From an uncultured SAR86 cluster bacterium (GTDB taxonomy: Bacteria; Pseudomonadota; Gammaproteobacteria; Magnimaribacterales; D2472): 64,000 bases of DNA. The notes beneath the pieces are model-generated. The model made no database searches. It saw only the letters and a list, made by a program, of their open reading frames with translations, and was not told the origin of the DNA. The translations under genes and the position numbers were made by a program. Each line of letters starts with the position of its first letter. Within the stretch, counting starts at the first letter, position 1. Below are positions 17,799-26,159 of the stretch, one piece after another. The stretch spans positions 1-64,000 of the forward strand of contig CACJBC010000003.1 of the NCBI GenBank assembly GCA_902591565.1, read 5' to 3'.

Positions 17799-17852
17799 AG
17801 AAACTTTAAATTTTTTTTTTATATTATTTCATTTTTTTAAAAATATATAAAA

Positions 17853-18794
17853 ATGATTCTTATCACTGGATCAAATGGGTTTGTGGGAAAAGAACTAGCA
17901 AGATATTTAAAATCTCATGGGTATAATTTAAAACAAAGCGCAAGAGATTCTTCTTACTTAAAAAAACAAGAAAAAGAATTTATACATGTGCCTACTTTAG
18001 ATAGAAATACAGATTGGTCTGAAGCGCTAAAAGATTGTGATGTTGTTATTCACCTGGCTGCTATGGCACACAATTATAATGGCAAAAAAAGTGAAAAACT
18101 AAGTAAATATATTGAGCATAATGTTAATGCTACTGTTAATCTAGCAAATCAGGCAGGTAAGGCTGGTGTAAAACGTTTTATTTTTTTGAGTAGTACTGGA
18201 GTTATGGGGCGGCAAGTCACTGCTCAATCTTTCTACGGAATTAATGATTTGCCAAAGCCGCACGACTATTACACAAAATCTAAATTATTAGCTGAGCATG
18301 GACTCAATAATATATTTAACAAATATAAAATGAATATATTAATTTTAAGAGCACCTGTTGTATATGGTCTAAATGCACCCGGTTCAATAGGAATACTTAC
18401 CAAAGCGATAAAGCTTGGAGTGCCTTTACCATTTGGTTTAATAGAAAATAGTAGAGATCTTATTTCAATTAATAATTTAGTAGATCTTTTCTTGTTCTGT
18501 ATATCCAAAGAAATACCTAAAAATGAAACATTTATTATTAGCGATTATGAAACAATATCTACCAAAGACTTATGTTATATTTGTGGCAGCTATGTTGGAA
18601 AGCATCCAAAATTATTATCATTACCTTCAAAAGTACTTTTATTTATTTCTAAAATATTTGGCCAACAAAAAAAAGTTGAGACATTGGTAAAAGATTTTAG
18701 ATTAGATTTAAATAAAACAATGAAAATGCTAGATTGGAAGCCAGTTTATAGTCCCTCAAGGCATATAAAAGAAATAAAAGATACTATCATATGA
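17853..18794 (+). CDS. NAD-dependent sugar epimerase/dehydratase (WbpV/WreQ-like)
   Basis: Extended SDR of 313 residues. GSNGFVG at residues 6-12 binds NAD(P), FLSSTGVMG holds the catalytic serine, and YYTKSK supplies Y-x3-K. The sequence has the look of WbpV/Gne2 proteins that often sit beside an initiating phosphoglycosyltransferase and act as UDP-GlcNAc 4-epimerase or 4-keto reductase (UDP-QuiNAc formation). A 4,6-dehydratase encoded at 19.7 kb would give the 4-keto substrate, which supports the reductase option. No ribosome site is seen in the AT-rich upstream gap. Confidence 0.7.
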   Translation: MILITGSNGFVGKELARYLKSHGYNLKQSARDSSYLKKQEKEFIHVPTLDRNTDWSEALKDCDVVIHLAAMAHNYNGKKSEKLSKYIEHNVNATVNLANQAGKAGVKRFIFLSSTGVMGRQVTAQSFYGINDLPKPHDYYTKSKLLAEHGLNNIFNKYKMNILILRAPVVYGLNAPGSIGILTKAIKLGVPLPFGLIENSRDLISINNLVDLFLFCISKEIPKNETFIISDYETISTKDLCYICGSYVGKHPKLLSLPSKVLLFISKIFGQQKKVETLVKDFRLDLNKTMKMLDWKPVYSPSRHIKEIKDTII

Positions 18795-18858
18795 TAAAGA
18801 GCTTTTTAATTTTTACCTATGTTATTGATCACCTTAACTATAATTACATGAATAAAAA

Positions 18859-19725
18859 ATGACTAAACATAAAAAAGTAGCTTTGCTATCTATGGATGTT
18901 GAGGATTGGTATCATCTAGATTACATCAAAAAAAAACCATCACAACTTTCAATGTTAGATGGTTTTGATCATTTTATAAGTTTTGTAGATGAACATAATA
19001 TACCTACCACACTTTTTATTTTGACTGATTTACTTCCAAAACTAAATTCTAAATTAAAAAATGCCATGAATAATGGTCATGAGTTAGCATTGCATGGCAC
19101 TTCTCATAAGAGACCATTAAAAATGACATTAAGTGAATTTAAGAATGACTGTAGAAAGGCAATAAATGTTTTTAATGAAAATTTATCAAAAATCCCTTTA
19201 GGCTATCGCGCAGCTTGCTTTAGCTTAGATAGACAAAGGTTAGACATTTTAAAAAATAATTTTCATTTATCTTATGACTCAAGTCGAATGGATTTTGATT
19301 TACATCCATTGTATGGATCTCTAAATATGAATGGATTTAAAAGATTAACAAAATGTGTTTATGTTAAAGAAGAATTTTCAGAATTTGAGCTTCCATCAAT
19401 AAAATTTTTTGGTGGGGCTTTACCTATTTCAGGTGGCGGCTATTTAAGAATTTTGCCTTGGTTCATAATGTCTTTTCTTATTAAAAGATATATAAGAAAG
19501 AATTCTTTTTTTTCTATTTATATTCATCCTTATGAGATGTCAGTTAAAAAACCTCCATCAATCAATGGCATTGGAATCTTAAATACTTTCAGATTTAAAT
19601 ATAATATCAATAAAGTACCAACAAAAATGAAAAAACTAGTCAGCTTACTTAAAAAAGAAGGCTTTGAATTTATGACACATAATCAAGCACAAAATTATTA
19701 CCATTCAATAAATAAAAAATTATGA
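18859..19725 (+). CDS. Polysaccharide deacetylase family protein (NodB fold)
   Basis: 288-residue carbohydrate esterase 4-type protein. The metal site is visible as D13 (with E15, D16) in MDVEDWYH and H79-x3-H83 in LHGTSH; YIHPYE near the C-terminus is motif 5-like. There is no signal peptide, so it should act in the cytoplasm. It resembles the PEP-CTERM/XrtA-associated deacetylases, which act on lipid-linked or nucleotide amino sugars. A free amine made by this enzyme would be a substrate for the formyltransferase two genes upstream, a link that is inference. Confidence 0.78.
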   Translation: MTKHKKVALLSMDVEDWYHLDYIKKKPSQLSMLDGFDHFISFVDEHNIPTTLFILTDLLPKLNSKLKNAMNNGHELALHGTSHKRPLKMTLSEFKNDCRKAINVFNENLSKIPLGYRAACFSLDRQRLDILKNNFHLSYDSSRMDFDLHPLYGSLNMNGFKRLTKCVYVKEEFSEFELPSIKFFGGALPISGGGYLRILPWFIMSFLIKRYIRKNSFFSIYIHPYEMSVKKPPSINGIGILNTFRFKYNINKVPTKMKKLVSLLKKEGFEFMTHNQAQNYYHSINKKL

Positions 19726-20909
19726 ATATTTTAAATTTATTAGGAAGAAGTGAGCTTCTATTTAATTCTGATATAACAGAAAACAATGAGTATTTAAATT
19801 TAGAGGTATCAAAATCTAAATTCTTAGTAATTGGTGCAGCCGGAACTATAGGCCAGGCTGTTGTTAAAGAAATTTTTAAGAGAGACCCAAAAGTACTTCA
19901 TGTAGTAGATATATCTGAAAATAATTTGGTTGAGCTTGTTAGAGATCTCAGAAGTACAATTGGTTATGGTAAGGGAGATTTTAAAACATTCGCAGTTGAT
20001 TGTGGATCATTGGAATTTCAAGTTATGCTTCAAGAACAAGATAACTATGACTATGTTTTTAACCTCTCAGCTTTAAAGCATGTCAGAAGTGAAAAAGATC
20101 CTTATACTCTCATGAGAATGACTATTGTAAATATATTTAATAGTCTAGATATCTTAGAGTTAACAAAAAATATGGGTATAAAAAATTATTTTTGCGTATC
20201 AACAGATAAAGCTGCAAATCCTGTAAACATGATGGGAGCTAGCAAACGCATTATGGAGATGTTTTTGATGCATAAAAGCTTATCTCAAAATATTTCAATG
20301 GCAAGATTCGCAAATGTTGCATTTTCTGATGGTTCCTTGCTTCATGGATTTAATCAAAGAATGCAAAAAAGGCAACCTCTTTCAGCACCAAATGATGTAA
20401 AGCGTTATTTTGTAACCTCACAGGAATCAGGTGAATTATGTTTATTGTCTGGATTGCTTGGAAATAATAGAGATATTTTTTTTCCAAAATTAAGTCAAGA
20501 ACTCCATTTAATTACATTTTCACAAATAGCGAAAAACTTTCTCAAAGAACATAATTTTGAACCATATGAATGTGAATCTGAAAATGAGGCAAGACAAAGA
20601 GCAGACGATTTAATCAGCAATCGCAAATGGCCATGTTATTTTTTTAAAAGCGATACTACGGGTGAAAAGGATTTTGAAGAATTCTTTACAGAAAATGAAG
20701 ACATAAATATGAATAGATTTAAAAATGTGGGTGTTATCAAAAATAAATTAGATTTTAATAAGGACAAGTTAGATAATTTTATTGAGCAAATAAAATTAAT
20801 GCGCTCAAAAAAATCATGGAATAAGAATGATATAGTTAACTTATATATGGATTTGTTGCCAGATTTCACACATAAAGAAACTGGCAAATATTTAGATCAA
20901 AAAATGTAG
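19722..20909 (+). CDS. UDP-N-acetylglucosamine 4,6-dehydratase-like (CapD/FlaA1 family)
   Basis: 395-residue extended SDR without the membrane domain of WbpM/PglF. NAD-binding GAAGTIG is at 38-44; the active site STDKAANPVNMMGASK places M171 where SDRs have tyrosine, with K175, which is normal for the WbpM/FlaA1 subgroup. It would convert UDP-GlcNAc to the 4-keto-6-deoxy sugar, feeding QuiNAc- or bacillosamine-type residues. The C-terminal 90 residues are variable and charged. The start overlaps the deacetylase stop by 4 bases and the transferase follows after 2 bases. Confidence 0.78.
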   Translation: MNILNLLGRSELLFNSDITENNEYLNLEVSKSKFLVIGAAGTIGQAVVKEIFKRDPKVLHVVDISENNLVELVRDLRSTIGYGKGDFKTFAVDCGSLEFQVMLQEQDNYDYVFNLSALKHVRSEKDPYTLMRMTIVNIFNSLDILELTKNMGIKNYFCVSTDKAANPVNMMGASKRIMEMFLMHKSLSQNISMARFANVAFSDGSLLHGFNQRMQKRQPLSAPNDVKRYFVTSQESGELCLLSGLLGNNRDIFFPKLSQELHLITFSQIAKNFLKEHNFEPYECESENEARQRADDLISNRKWPCYFFKSDTTGEKDFEEFFTENEDINMNRFKNVGVIKNKLDFNKDKLDNFIEQIKLMRSKKSWNKNDIVNLYMDLLPDFTHKETGKYLDQKM

Positions 20910-20911
20910 TA

Positions 20912-21589
20912 ATGGAACGTCTTTTTGATATTTTTTTTTCAACCATTGCATTGTTAATACTTTCTCCGTTGTTTATACCAATAATTTTTATCTTAAAGCT
21001 AACTGGCGAGGGCGAAATATTTTTTTTACAAGAAAGAGTTGGTAGGGATGGAAAAGTCTTCAAACTCATAAAGTTTGCAACCATGCTTAAAGATAGTCCT
21101 AACATTGGAACTGGTACTATTACTATGAAAGAAGATCCTCGAGTGCTGCCGTTTGGAAAATTTTTAAGAAAAACAAAAATAAATGAGCTACCACAATTAT
21201 TAAATATTTTAATTGGCGACATGAGTGTTATTGGACCTCGACCCATGACTTCACAAACATTTAATTCATACTCTTCTGATACCCAAAAAATTATCAATCA
21301 AGTCAGACCAGGTCTTTCGGGCATAGGCTCAATAGTTTTTAGAGGAGAAGAAGAAATTATGCAAGGCGATTCAGCCTCAATTGATTTTTATAACAATATT
21401 ATTGCACCATATAAAGGTTCTTTAGAGGAATGGTTTGTTAAAAATAAAGGACTTAATATTTATTTTCTATCAATCTTTATTACGATATGTATTGTTTTAT
21501 TTCCTAATACAAAATTAGTTTGGAAGATCTTTAGGGATTTACCAGAACCGCCAGATAATTTAAAACAAGCACTTAACTTTCCAGAATAG
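20912..21589 (+). CDS. Monotopic phosphoglycosyl transferase (bacterial sugar transferase)
   Basis: 225 residues of the WcaJ/PglC-type family that moves a sugar-1-phosphate from UDP-sugar to undecaprenyl phosphate, the first step of the repeat unit. It has the N-terminal re-entrant membrane helix (residues 8-30), ERVGRDGKVFKLIKF, a TKINELPQLLN block, GDMSVIGPRP and RPGLSGIGS. Unusually, residues about 182-202 form another hydrophobic segment after the catalytic domain. Being next to the 4,6-dehydratase suggests its substrate is a 6-deoxy amino sugar. A second candidate initiator, WecA-like, is encoded at 30.5-31.5 kb. Confidence 0.85.
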   Translation: MERLFDIFFSTIALLILSPLFIPIIFILKLTGEGEIFFLQERVGRDGKVFKLIKFATMLKDSPNIGTGTITMKEDPRVLPFGKFLRKTKINELPQLLNILIGDMSVIGPRPMTSQTFNSYSSDTQKIINQVRPGLSGIGSIVFRGEEEIMQGDSASIDFYNNIIAPYKGSLEEWFVKNKGLNIYFLSIFITICIVLFPNTKLVWKIFRDLPEPPDNLKQALNFPE

Positions 21590-21600
21590 TTTTAAGGTAT

Positions 21601-21646
21601 TACTTTATAGATATATCAAACTTAATTAAATAAAGTACAAATTTTT
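21601..21646 (+). terminator. Weak candidate terminator after the polysaccharide island
   Basis: TACTTTAT (21601-21608) and ATAAAGTA (21630-21637) form an 8-bp AU-rich stem with a 21-base loop, followed by five T at 21642-21646. The stem is weak and the loop long, so this is only a candidate. Confidence 0.25.
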
Positions 21647-21698
21647 GTTCATTATTTTTTAATAATCAATATTATGTATATAATCGGCTAATTGACAA

Positions 21699-22295
21699 AT
21701 GATTCAGTTCCAAAATTTAAATAAAAATCAACCATATACGATTTTAAAGGATAAATATAACGAAGCTCTAAATGCAGGCCAAAGTGTTATTGAAGCTATT
21801 TCAATTTCTTCATATAACAAACAATTAAATGAGGTTGATTCAAGATTTGTTAATCTTAAATTCATCATAAATGATGAGTTCATTTTTTTTAGTAATTATA
21901 ACTCTCCAAAATCAAAAGCATTTGATTCTCACAGTCAAATATGTGCACTAATATATTGGCCTGCAATAAATATGCAGATTCGAATGAAAGCAAATATAAA
22001 AAGAACGTCAGAAGAATTTAATCAGGAATACTTTCGCAATAGATCAAAAGAAAAAAATGCATTAGCTATTAGCTCTAAGCAGTCAGAAAAAATAGTATCT
22101 TATGAAGAAATCACTAAAAATTATGAGATAACACAAAAAAAAGTGGATCTATCAACATGTCCTAATTACTGGGGAGGATTTTCGTTTACTCCATATTATT
22201 TTGAGTTTTGGGAAGGACATGAATTAAGAGTTAACAAAAGATTAGTTTATAAAAAAATTAATAAAAAATGGGAAAAATCAATAATTCAACCTTAA
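21699..22295 (+). CDS. pdxH: Pyridoxamine/pyridoxine 5'-phosphate oxidase
   Basis: FMN-dependent oxidase that makes pyridoxal 5'-phosphate. At 198 residues it is slightly short for PdxH (about 210-220). SRFVNLKFI, FFSNYNSPKSKAFDSH, the ICALIYWP strand and the C-terminal WGGFSFTPYYFEFWEG block match the family. The usual C-terminal RLHDR is RVNKR here. PLP is needed by aminotransferases of amino-sugar pathways, but the gene seems to have its own promoter: a TATAAT at 21679-21684 ends only 14 bases before the ATG, giving a very short leader. Confidence 0.82.
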   Translation: MIQFQNLNKNQPYTILKDKYNEALNAGQSVIEAISISSYNKQLNEVDSRFVNLKFIINDEFIFFSNYNSPKSKAFDSHSQICALIYWPAINMQIRMKANIKRTSEEFNQEYFRNRSKEKNALAISSKQSEKIVSYEEITKNYEITQKKVDLSTCPNYWGGFSFTPYYFEFWEGHELRVNKRLVYKKINKKWEKSIIQP

Positions 22296-22296
22296 T

Positions 22297-22325
22297 TTAT
22301 TGCGAATTAAGAATTTTAGTATAAA
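22297..22325 (+). promoter_or_regulatory. Candidate promoter of the infC operon
   Basis: TTATTG (22297-22302), a 17-base spacer and TATAAA (22320-22325) lie just after the pdxH stop. Transcription would start near 22332, leaving a leader of about 87 bases before the proposed infC start. The leader holds a 10-base direct repeat AGCTTTATTT at 22362-22371 and 22382-22391, and a 13-codon open frame from ATG 22335 to TGA 22376. Confidence 0.45.
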
Positions 22326-22418
22326 ATCATCTCAATGATTACTACAGCAACTTTAAAAATTAGCTTTATTTCTTGAAGTTGAGCTTTATTTATTCTAAAT
22401 TTTCATAGGTAACTTCCA

Positions 22419-22952
22419 ATAGCTTCTTCAAAAAAAAATACAACTCCGATTAATGATCGAATTGTGGCTGATAGTGTAATGCTTATTGACGCCAATGGAA
22501 AAAAACACGGCATTATTTCTTTTTTAGAAGCAATGGAGTCCGCTAAAGCTGCATCTTTGGATTTAGTTCAAGTATCACCTTCAGATGCTGATCCGGTTGT
22601 TTGTAAGCTTTTAGATTATGGAAAATATATTTTTGATAAGAAAAAAAATGTTGGCTCAAATAAAACAAAAGTTAAAAGAAACACTACTAAAGAAATTAAA
22701 TTTAGACCTTCAACTGATGTAGGTGACTACAATATAAAATTAAAAAAAATAAAAAGCTTTATTCTTGATGGAGATAAGACTAAAATAAGCGTCCGTTTTA
22801 GAGGTAGAGAGATTCTAAACAGCGATATGGGTCTTAATATATTAAATAGATTAAAAGATGAGTTAGGTGATATAGCTCAGGTTGACCAAGAGCCTTCACT
22901 TGAAGGTCGGCAGTTGCTAATGGTTTTATCACCTCTAAAAAAGAAAAGATAA
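22419..22952 (+). CDS. infC: Translation initiation factor IF-3, probable AUA start
   Basis: IF3 binds the 30S subunit, keeps it free of 50S and checks start codons. The N-domain begins with the conserved PINDRIVADSVMLI, followed by DLVQVSPSDADPVVCKLLDYGKY, a lysine-rich linker and a C-domain with KEIKFRP and KISVRFRGRE. No ATG, GTG or TTG lies in frame before the conserved INDR segment; the first (GTG 22464) would cut it off. ATA at 22419, eight bases after AGGT (22407-22410), gives 177 residues against 180 in E. coli. Rare infC starts (AUU in E. coli) serve IF3 autoregulation, so AUA is plausible; the frame closes upstream at TAA 22410. Confidence 0.9.
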   Translation: MASSKKNTTPINDRIVADSVMLIDANGKKHGIISFLEAMESAKAASLDLVQVSPSDADPVVCKLLDYGKYIFDKKKNVGSNKTKVKRNTTKEIKFRPSTDVGDYNIKLKKIKSFILDGDKTKISVRFRGREILNSDMGLNILNRLKDELGDIAQVDQEPSLEGRQLLMVLSPLKKKR

Positions 22953-22970
22953 ATTATTTAAGATAATAAT

Positions 22971-23165
22971 ATGGGATACAAGTTAAAAACACATTCTGGA
23001 GCTGCAAAAAGGTTTAAGAAAACTGGCTCATCTATAAAAAGTAGGAGTGCTAATCGCAATCATATCCTTACAAAGCAGTCCACAAAAAGAAAAAGACATA
23101 ATAGAGGTCTTAACAAGTTAGGTGGAACTGTTTTAAAAATGGCTTCTGCGTTAATTAGAGGGTAA
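22971..23165 (+). CDS. rpmI: 50S ribosomal protein L35
   Basis: 64-residue, strongly basic protein with the L35 pattern: [18 protein letters not shown] at the start, RSANRNHIL in the middle and the KRKRHNRGL block before a hydrophobic end. The length is typical. It lies 18 bases after infC and 5 bases before rplT, the standard infC-rpmI-rplT order. In E. coli L20 represses rpmI-rplT through a pseudoknot formed with the infC region; I cannot confirm such a structure here. Confidence 0.95.
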   Translation: MGYKLKTHSGAAKRFKKTGSSIKSRSANRNHILTKQSTKRKRHNRGLNKLGGTVLKMASALIRG

Positions 23166-23170
23166 TAGGT

Positions 23171-23518
23171 ATGCCAAGAGTAACAAAATCAGTCACAGCA
23201 AAATCAAAGCATAAGAAAGTTTTAAGTGCTACTAAGGGTCATTATGGCGCTAGAAGCAGGTTGTTTAAAACTGCTAAACAGTCAAATATAAAAGCTCTAC
23301 AGTATGCTTTTAGAGATAGAAAAAATAGAAAAAGAGCATTCAGATCGCTTTGGATTGCCAGAATAAATGCTGGCGCAAGAGAATTAGGCGTTTCCTATTC
23401 CAATTTAATTGCTGGACTAACAAAAAAAGAAATTCTTATTGATAGAAAAATTCTTTCTGATCTTGCAATAAATGATCAGGCAACTTTTAAAAAGGTTGTT
23501 GAAACAGCAGTTAAATAG
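23171..23518 (+). CDS. rplT: 50S ribosomal protein L20
   Basis: 115 residues, an early-assembly protein binding 23S rRNA. It has the basic N-terminal arm with [19 protein letters not shown], then QALQYA-like [19 protein letters not shown] and [17 protein letters not shown], all diagnostic. It is the likely autoregulator of the operon. Twelve bases separate it from pheS, so no attenuator or leader peptide like that of E. coli pheST fits between them. Confidence 0.95.
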   Translation: MPRVTKSVTAKSKHKKVLSATKGHYGARSRLFKTAKQSNIKALQYAFRDRKNRKRAFRSLWIARINAGARELGVSYSNLIAGLTKKEILIDRKILSDLAINDQATFKKVVETAVK

Positions 23519-23530
23519 AATTTTTTAAAA

Positions 23531-24253
23531 ATGTCTGAAGATACTGGCATTTATCCAAAGTTAAATATAGAACCTGGAACAGTTCATCCAATTAATCAAA
23601 CCAAAAAGTATATCTTAGATATTCTTTCCAGTATTGGATTCGATAATATTAGCGGTCCAGAAATTGAAACTGAGGAATATAATTTTGATATGCTCAATAT
23701 TAAAAAAACTCATCCTGCAAGACAAATGCATGACACTTTTTATGCTCAAGATAAAAAATATGTATTAAGAACGCATACTTCCCCTGTACAAATTAGAGCT
23801 ATGCTTGCTAATAAACCTCCCATGTCTTTTACCTCTGGTGGAAAAGTTTATAGAAAAGATGATGATGCTACGCATTTACCAATGTTTCACCAGGTTGAAG
23901 GAATTCACATAGATAAAAGTGTTAACTTTGCTCAATTAAAAAGTTTAATATTTCAAATAATCTCTGAAATATTTGGTGATGATGTAGAGGTGAGGTTCAG
24001 GCCTTCATATTTTCCTTTTACAGAGCCATCAGCAGAGGTTGATATATTATCTAAAGAGAGTAAGTGGTTAGAAATTCTAGGTTGTGGAATTGTTAATCCA
24101 ATTGTTTTAGAAAACTGTAATATTAATTCTGAAAAATATAGTGGCTTGGCCTTTGGTCTTGGAGTAGAAAGAATTGCAATGCTCAAATATGGGGTCACAG
24201 ATATTAGAGACTTTTATAAATCCAACTTAGACTTTTTAAAACAATTCAATTAA
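23531..24253 (+). CDS. pheS: Phenylalanyl-tRNA synthetase alpha subunit, lacking the N-terminal coiled coil
   Basis: Catalytic alpha subunit of PheRS. The class II core is complete: HPINQTKKYI, GPEIETEEYNFDMLN, HPARQMHDTFY, RTHTSPVQIRAM (motif 1/2 region), MFHQVEGIHID, RFRPSYFPFTEPSAEVD and the motif 3 GLAFGLGVERIAMLKYG. At 240 residues it is about 85 shorter than E. coli PheS (327): the N-terminal antiparallel coiled coil, which reaches over to contact the tRNA, is missing. The frame cannot be extended, since rplT ends 12 bases upstream. PheT is also reduced, so this looks like real domain loss rather than a frameshift. Confidence 0.9.
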   Translation: MSEDTGIYPKLNIEPGTVHPINQTKKYILDILSSIGFDNISGPEIETEEYNFDMLNIKKTHPARQMHDTFYAQDKKYVLRTHTSPVQIRAMLANKPPMSFTSGGKVYRKDDDATHLPMFHQVEGIHIDKSVNFAQLKSLIFQIISEIFGDDVEVRFRPSYFPFTEPSAEVDILSKESKWLEILGCGIVNPIVLENCNINSEKYSGLAFGLGVERIAMLKYGVTDIRDFYKSNLDFLKQFN

Positions 24254-24257
24254 CGAG

Positions 24258-26159
24258 ATGAAGATTGCATACTCACATCTTGTTAGTTTTTTTGAAGAAC
24301 AACCATCAATTGAAGAAGTTTCCAATAATCTTTTTCAGTTAGGGCATGAAAATGAAATAGACGATGATATCTTAGATATTGAATTTACCCCTAATAGAGG
24401 AGACTGTTTATCTTTACTAGGTTTGGCTAGAGACTTAGCAACTTTTTACACTATTTCTGAGCCATTAACTTATTATGAAGATGATCTAGCACCACTAGAA
24501 ATAGATTTTGTAAATCATTCAGTTAACGACTGTCCCAATATTTCTTTTTTAACTATTGAAGTTGATGAAGTTCCTAGTGTTTATAAAGATTATTTAGAGA
24601 GCTATTACAGCACTTTTAAAATAAATAAAAACAATTTTTTTACCGATGTCTCGAATTATATTGCATATGAAATGGGTCAACCAACACATTGTTATGATAA
24701 TTCATTAATTCATGGGGGTATTGAGTTTACATCGGATATCATAAATGAGGATTTTGAAACTTTACTTGATAAAACAATAACCCTTGAAGGCACAAATTGT
24801 GTTTTTAAGTCAAATAATGAAGTAATCAATCTAGCTGGAGTTATGGGAGGCAAGTCAACAGCATGCAATAAAGATACTAAAAGTGTTTTAATTGAATGTG
24901 CTTACTTTAAGCCTGAATCAATTATTGGAAAAGCACAAAAATATAATTTGCATTCGGATGCATCATATAAGTTTGAAAGAGGGGTAGATCCATACATTCA
25001 AGAGCAAACCTTAAGAAGATTTATCAAAATCGTATCAGAACACACAACAATAAAAGATATTAAGTTTAAAAATTTTTTCTCCAAAGAATTACCTCTTAAA
25101 AAGATAAAATTTGATCATGAAAGAATTCAAAATATACTCGGAACTGAAATTCATGATGAAACTTACAAAGATTCCTTAACAAAAATTGGATTTGAAGTTG
25201 AAAATGATGAAGTAATCGTTCCTTCGTATAGACATGATATTATTCATCAAAATGACCTCGCTGAAGAAATGGCTAGAATTGTAGGCTATGACAATATTCA
25301 AGCAGCAGAATTTAAGATAACTAATTCTGAAAGTAATAAAAATTTTGACGAAGAGAATACATTGAGATATTTTTTAGCTGGCCATGGTTTTAATGAAGTT
25401 GTTAATATGCCATTTACATCAAATAGCCCCGCTTCTTTAAAAATAGATAATCCCTTAGATTCAAACAGAAGTTTTTTTAGAACTACTTTGAAAAATTCAC
25501 TTATAGACAATCTTTTATACAATGAAAAAAGACAAAAGGAATCAATAAAGTTATTTGAAATATCAGATATTTATTCAATAGATAGTGATGGTGAAATAGT
25601 AGTTGATAAATATCTTGGCATTATTGTGTCTGGTCGTGTGGGAAATAATTATAAAGAATTCTCTCAAAAACTTGATTCAAAATATCTAACTAGACTACTA
25701 GAAATTGATCAAAATCAGGTTTATGAAATATCAAGAGAAGAACTAGATACTAAAATTAAAAATAAAATTTATGTTGCGTTGCTTGAATTTAATAATTTAC
25801 CAAAAAATTTAACTAATATAGAAAATCAAAAATTAGATAATATAAAATTTAATAAGTACATACCTATATCTGATTTTCCATCGTCAACCAGGGATTTATC
25901 ATTCGTTTTATCAGATGAAAGCAAAATCAATAAAATAGAAGATTTTATTTTTAGCTTTAGATCTATTAATCTTAAAAATGCTTTTGTATTTGATTTTTAT
26001 AATGATAGAAAAAATGACCAAATTAAAATAGGATTTAGGTTCATATTTAACTCAAAAAATAAAACCTTAACAGTTGATGATGTGGATAAAGAAATTGATG
26101 ATATAGTAACATTATGTATGGAAATTGGCGGTGTTGAAGTGCCAGGATATTCTCAATGA
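24258..26159 (+). CDS. pheT: Phenylalanyl-tRNA synthetase beta subunit, lacking the B2 tRNA-binding domain
   Basis: Beta subunit with the editing site. At 633 residues it is about 160 shorter than E. coli PheT (795). After a short B1 start (to about residue 33, LGHENEIDDDI) the sequence jumps directly to IEFTPNRGDCLSLLGLARDLA, so the EMAP/OB-fold B2 domain of roughly 105 residues is absent. B3/B4 (DVSNYIAYEMGQPTHCYD; GGKSTACN…; LHSDASYKFERGVDP), B5 (…LAEEMARIVGYDNI), a shortened B6-B7 and the C-terminal ferredoxin-like anticodon-binding B8 (SDFPSSTRDLSFVL) remain. The stop overlaps the ihfA start. Confidence 0.92.
   Translation: MKIAYSHLVSFFEEQPSIEEVSNNLFQLGHENEIDDDILDIEFTPNRGDCLSLLGLARDLATFYTISEPLTYYEDDLAPLEIDFVNHSVNDCPNISFLTIEVDEVPSVYKDYLESYYSTFKINKNNFFTDVSNYIAYEMGQPTHCYDNSLIHGGIEFTSDIINEDFETLLDKTITLEGTNCVFKSNNEVINLAGVMGGKSTACNKDTKSVLIECAYFKPESIIGKAQKYNLHSDASYKFERGVDPYIQEQTLRRFIKIVSEHTTIKDIKFKNFFSKELPLKKIKFDHERIQNILGTEIHDETYKDSLTKIGFEVENDEVIVPSYRHDIIHQNDLAEEMARIVGYDNIQAAEFKITNSESNKNFDEENTLRYFLAGHGFNEVVNMPFTSNSPASLKIDNPLDSNRSFFRTTLKNSLIDNLLYNEKRQKESIKLFEISDIYSIDSDGEIVVDKYLGIIVSGRVGNNYKEFSQKLDSKYLTRLLEIDQNQVYEISREELDTKIKNKIYVALLEFNNLPKNLTNIENQKLDNIKFNKYIPISDFPSSTRDLSFVLSDESKINKIEDFIFSFRSINLKNAFVFDFYNDRKNDQIKIGFRFIFNSKNKTLTVDDVDKEIDDIVTLCMEIGGVEVPGYSQ

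Noticed and set aside
20866..21297. 143-codon minus-strand open frame over the sugar transferase
   Set aside because: It mirrors the strongly conserved plus-strand phosphoglycosyl transferase; the composition is that of a shadow frame.
23519..23530. Frameshift hiding the missing N-terminus of PheS
   Set aside because: Only 12 bases separate rplT from pheS, so no room for about 85 codons exists; PheT shows an internal clean deletion in one continuous frame.
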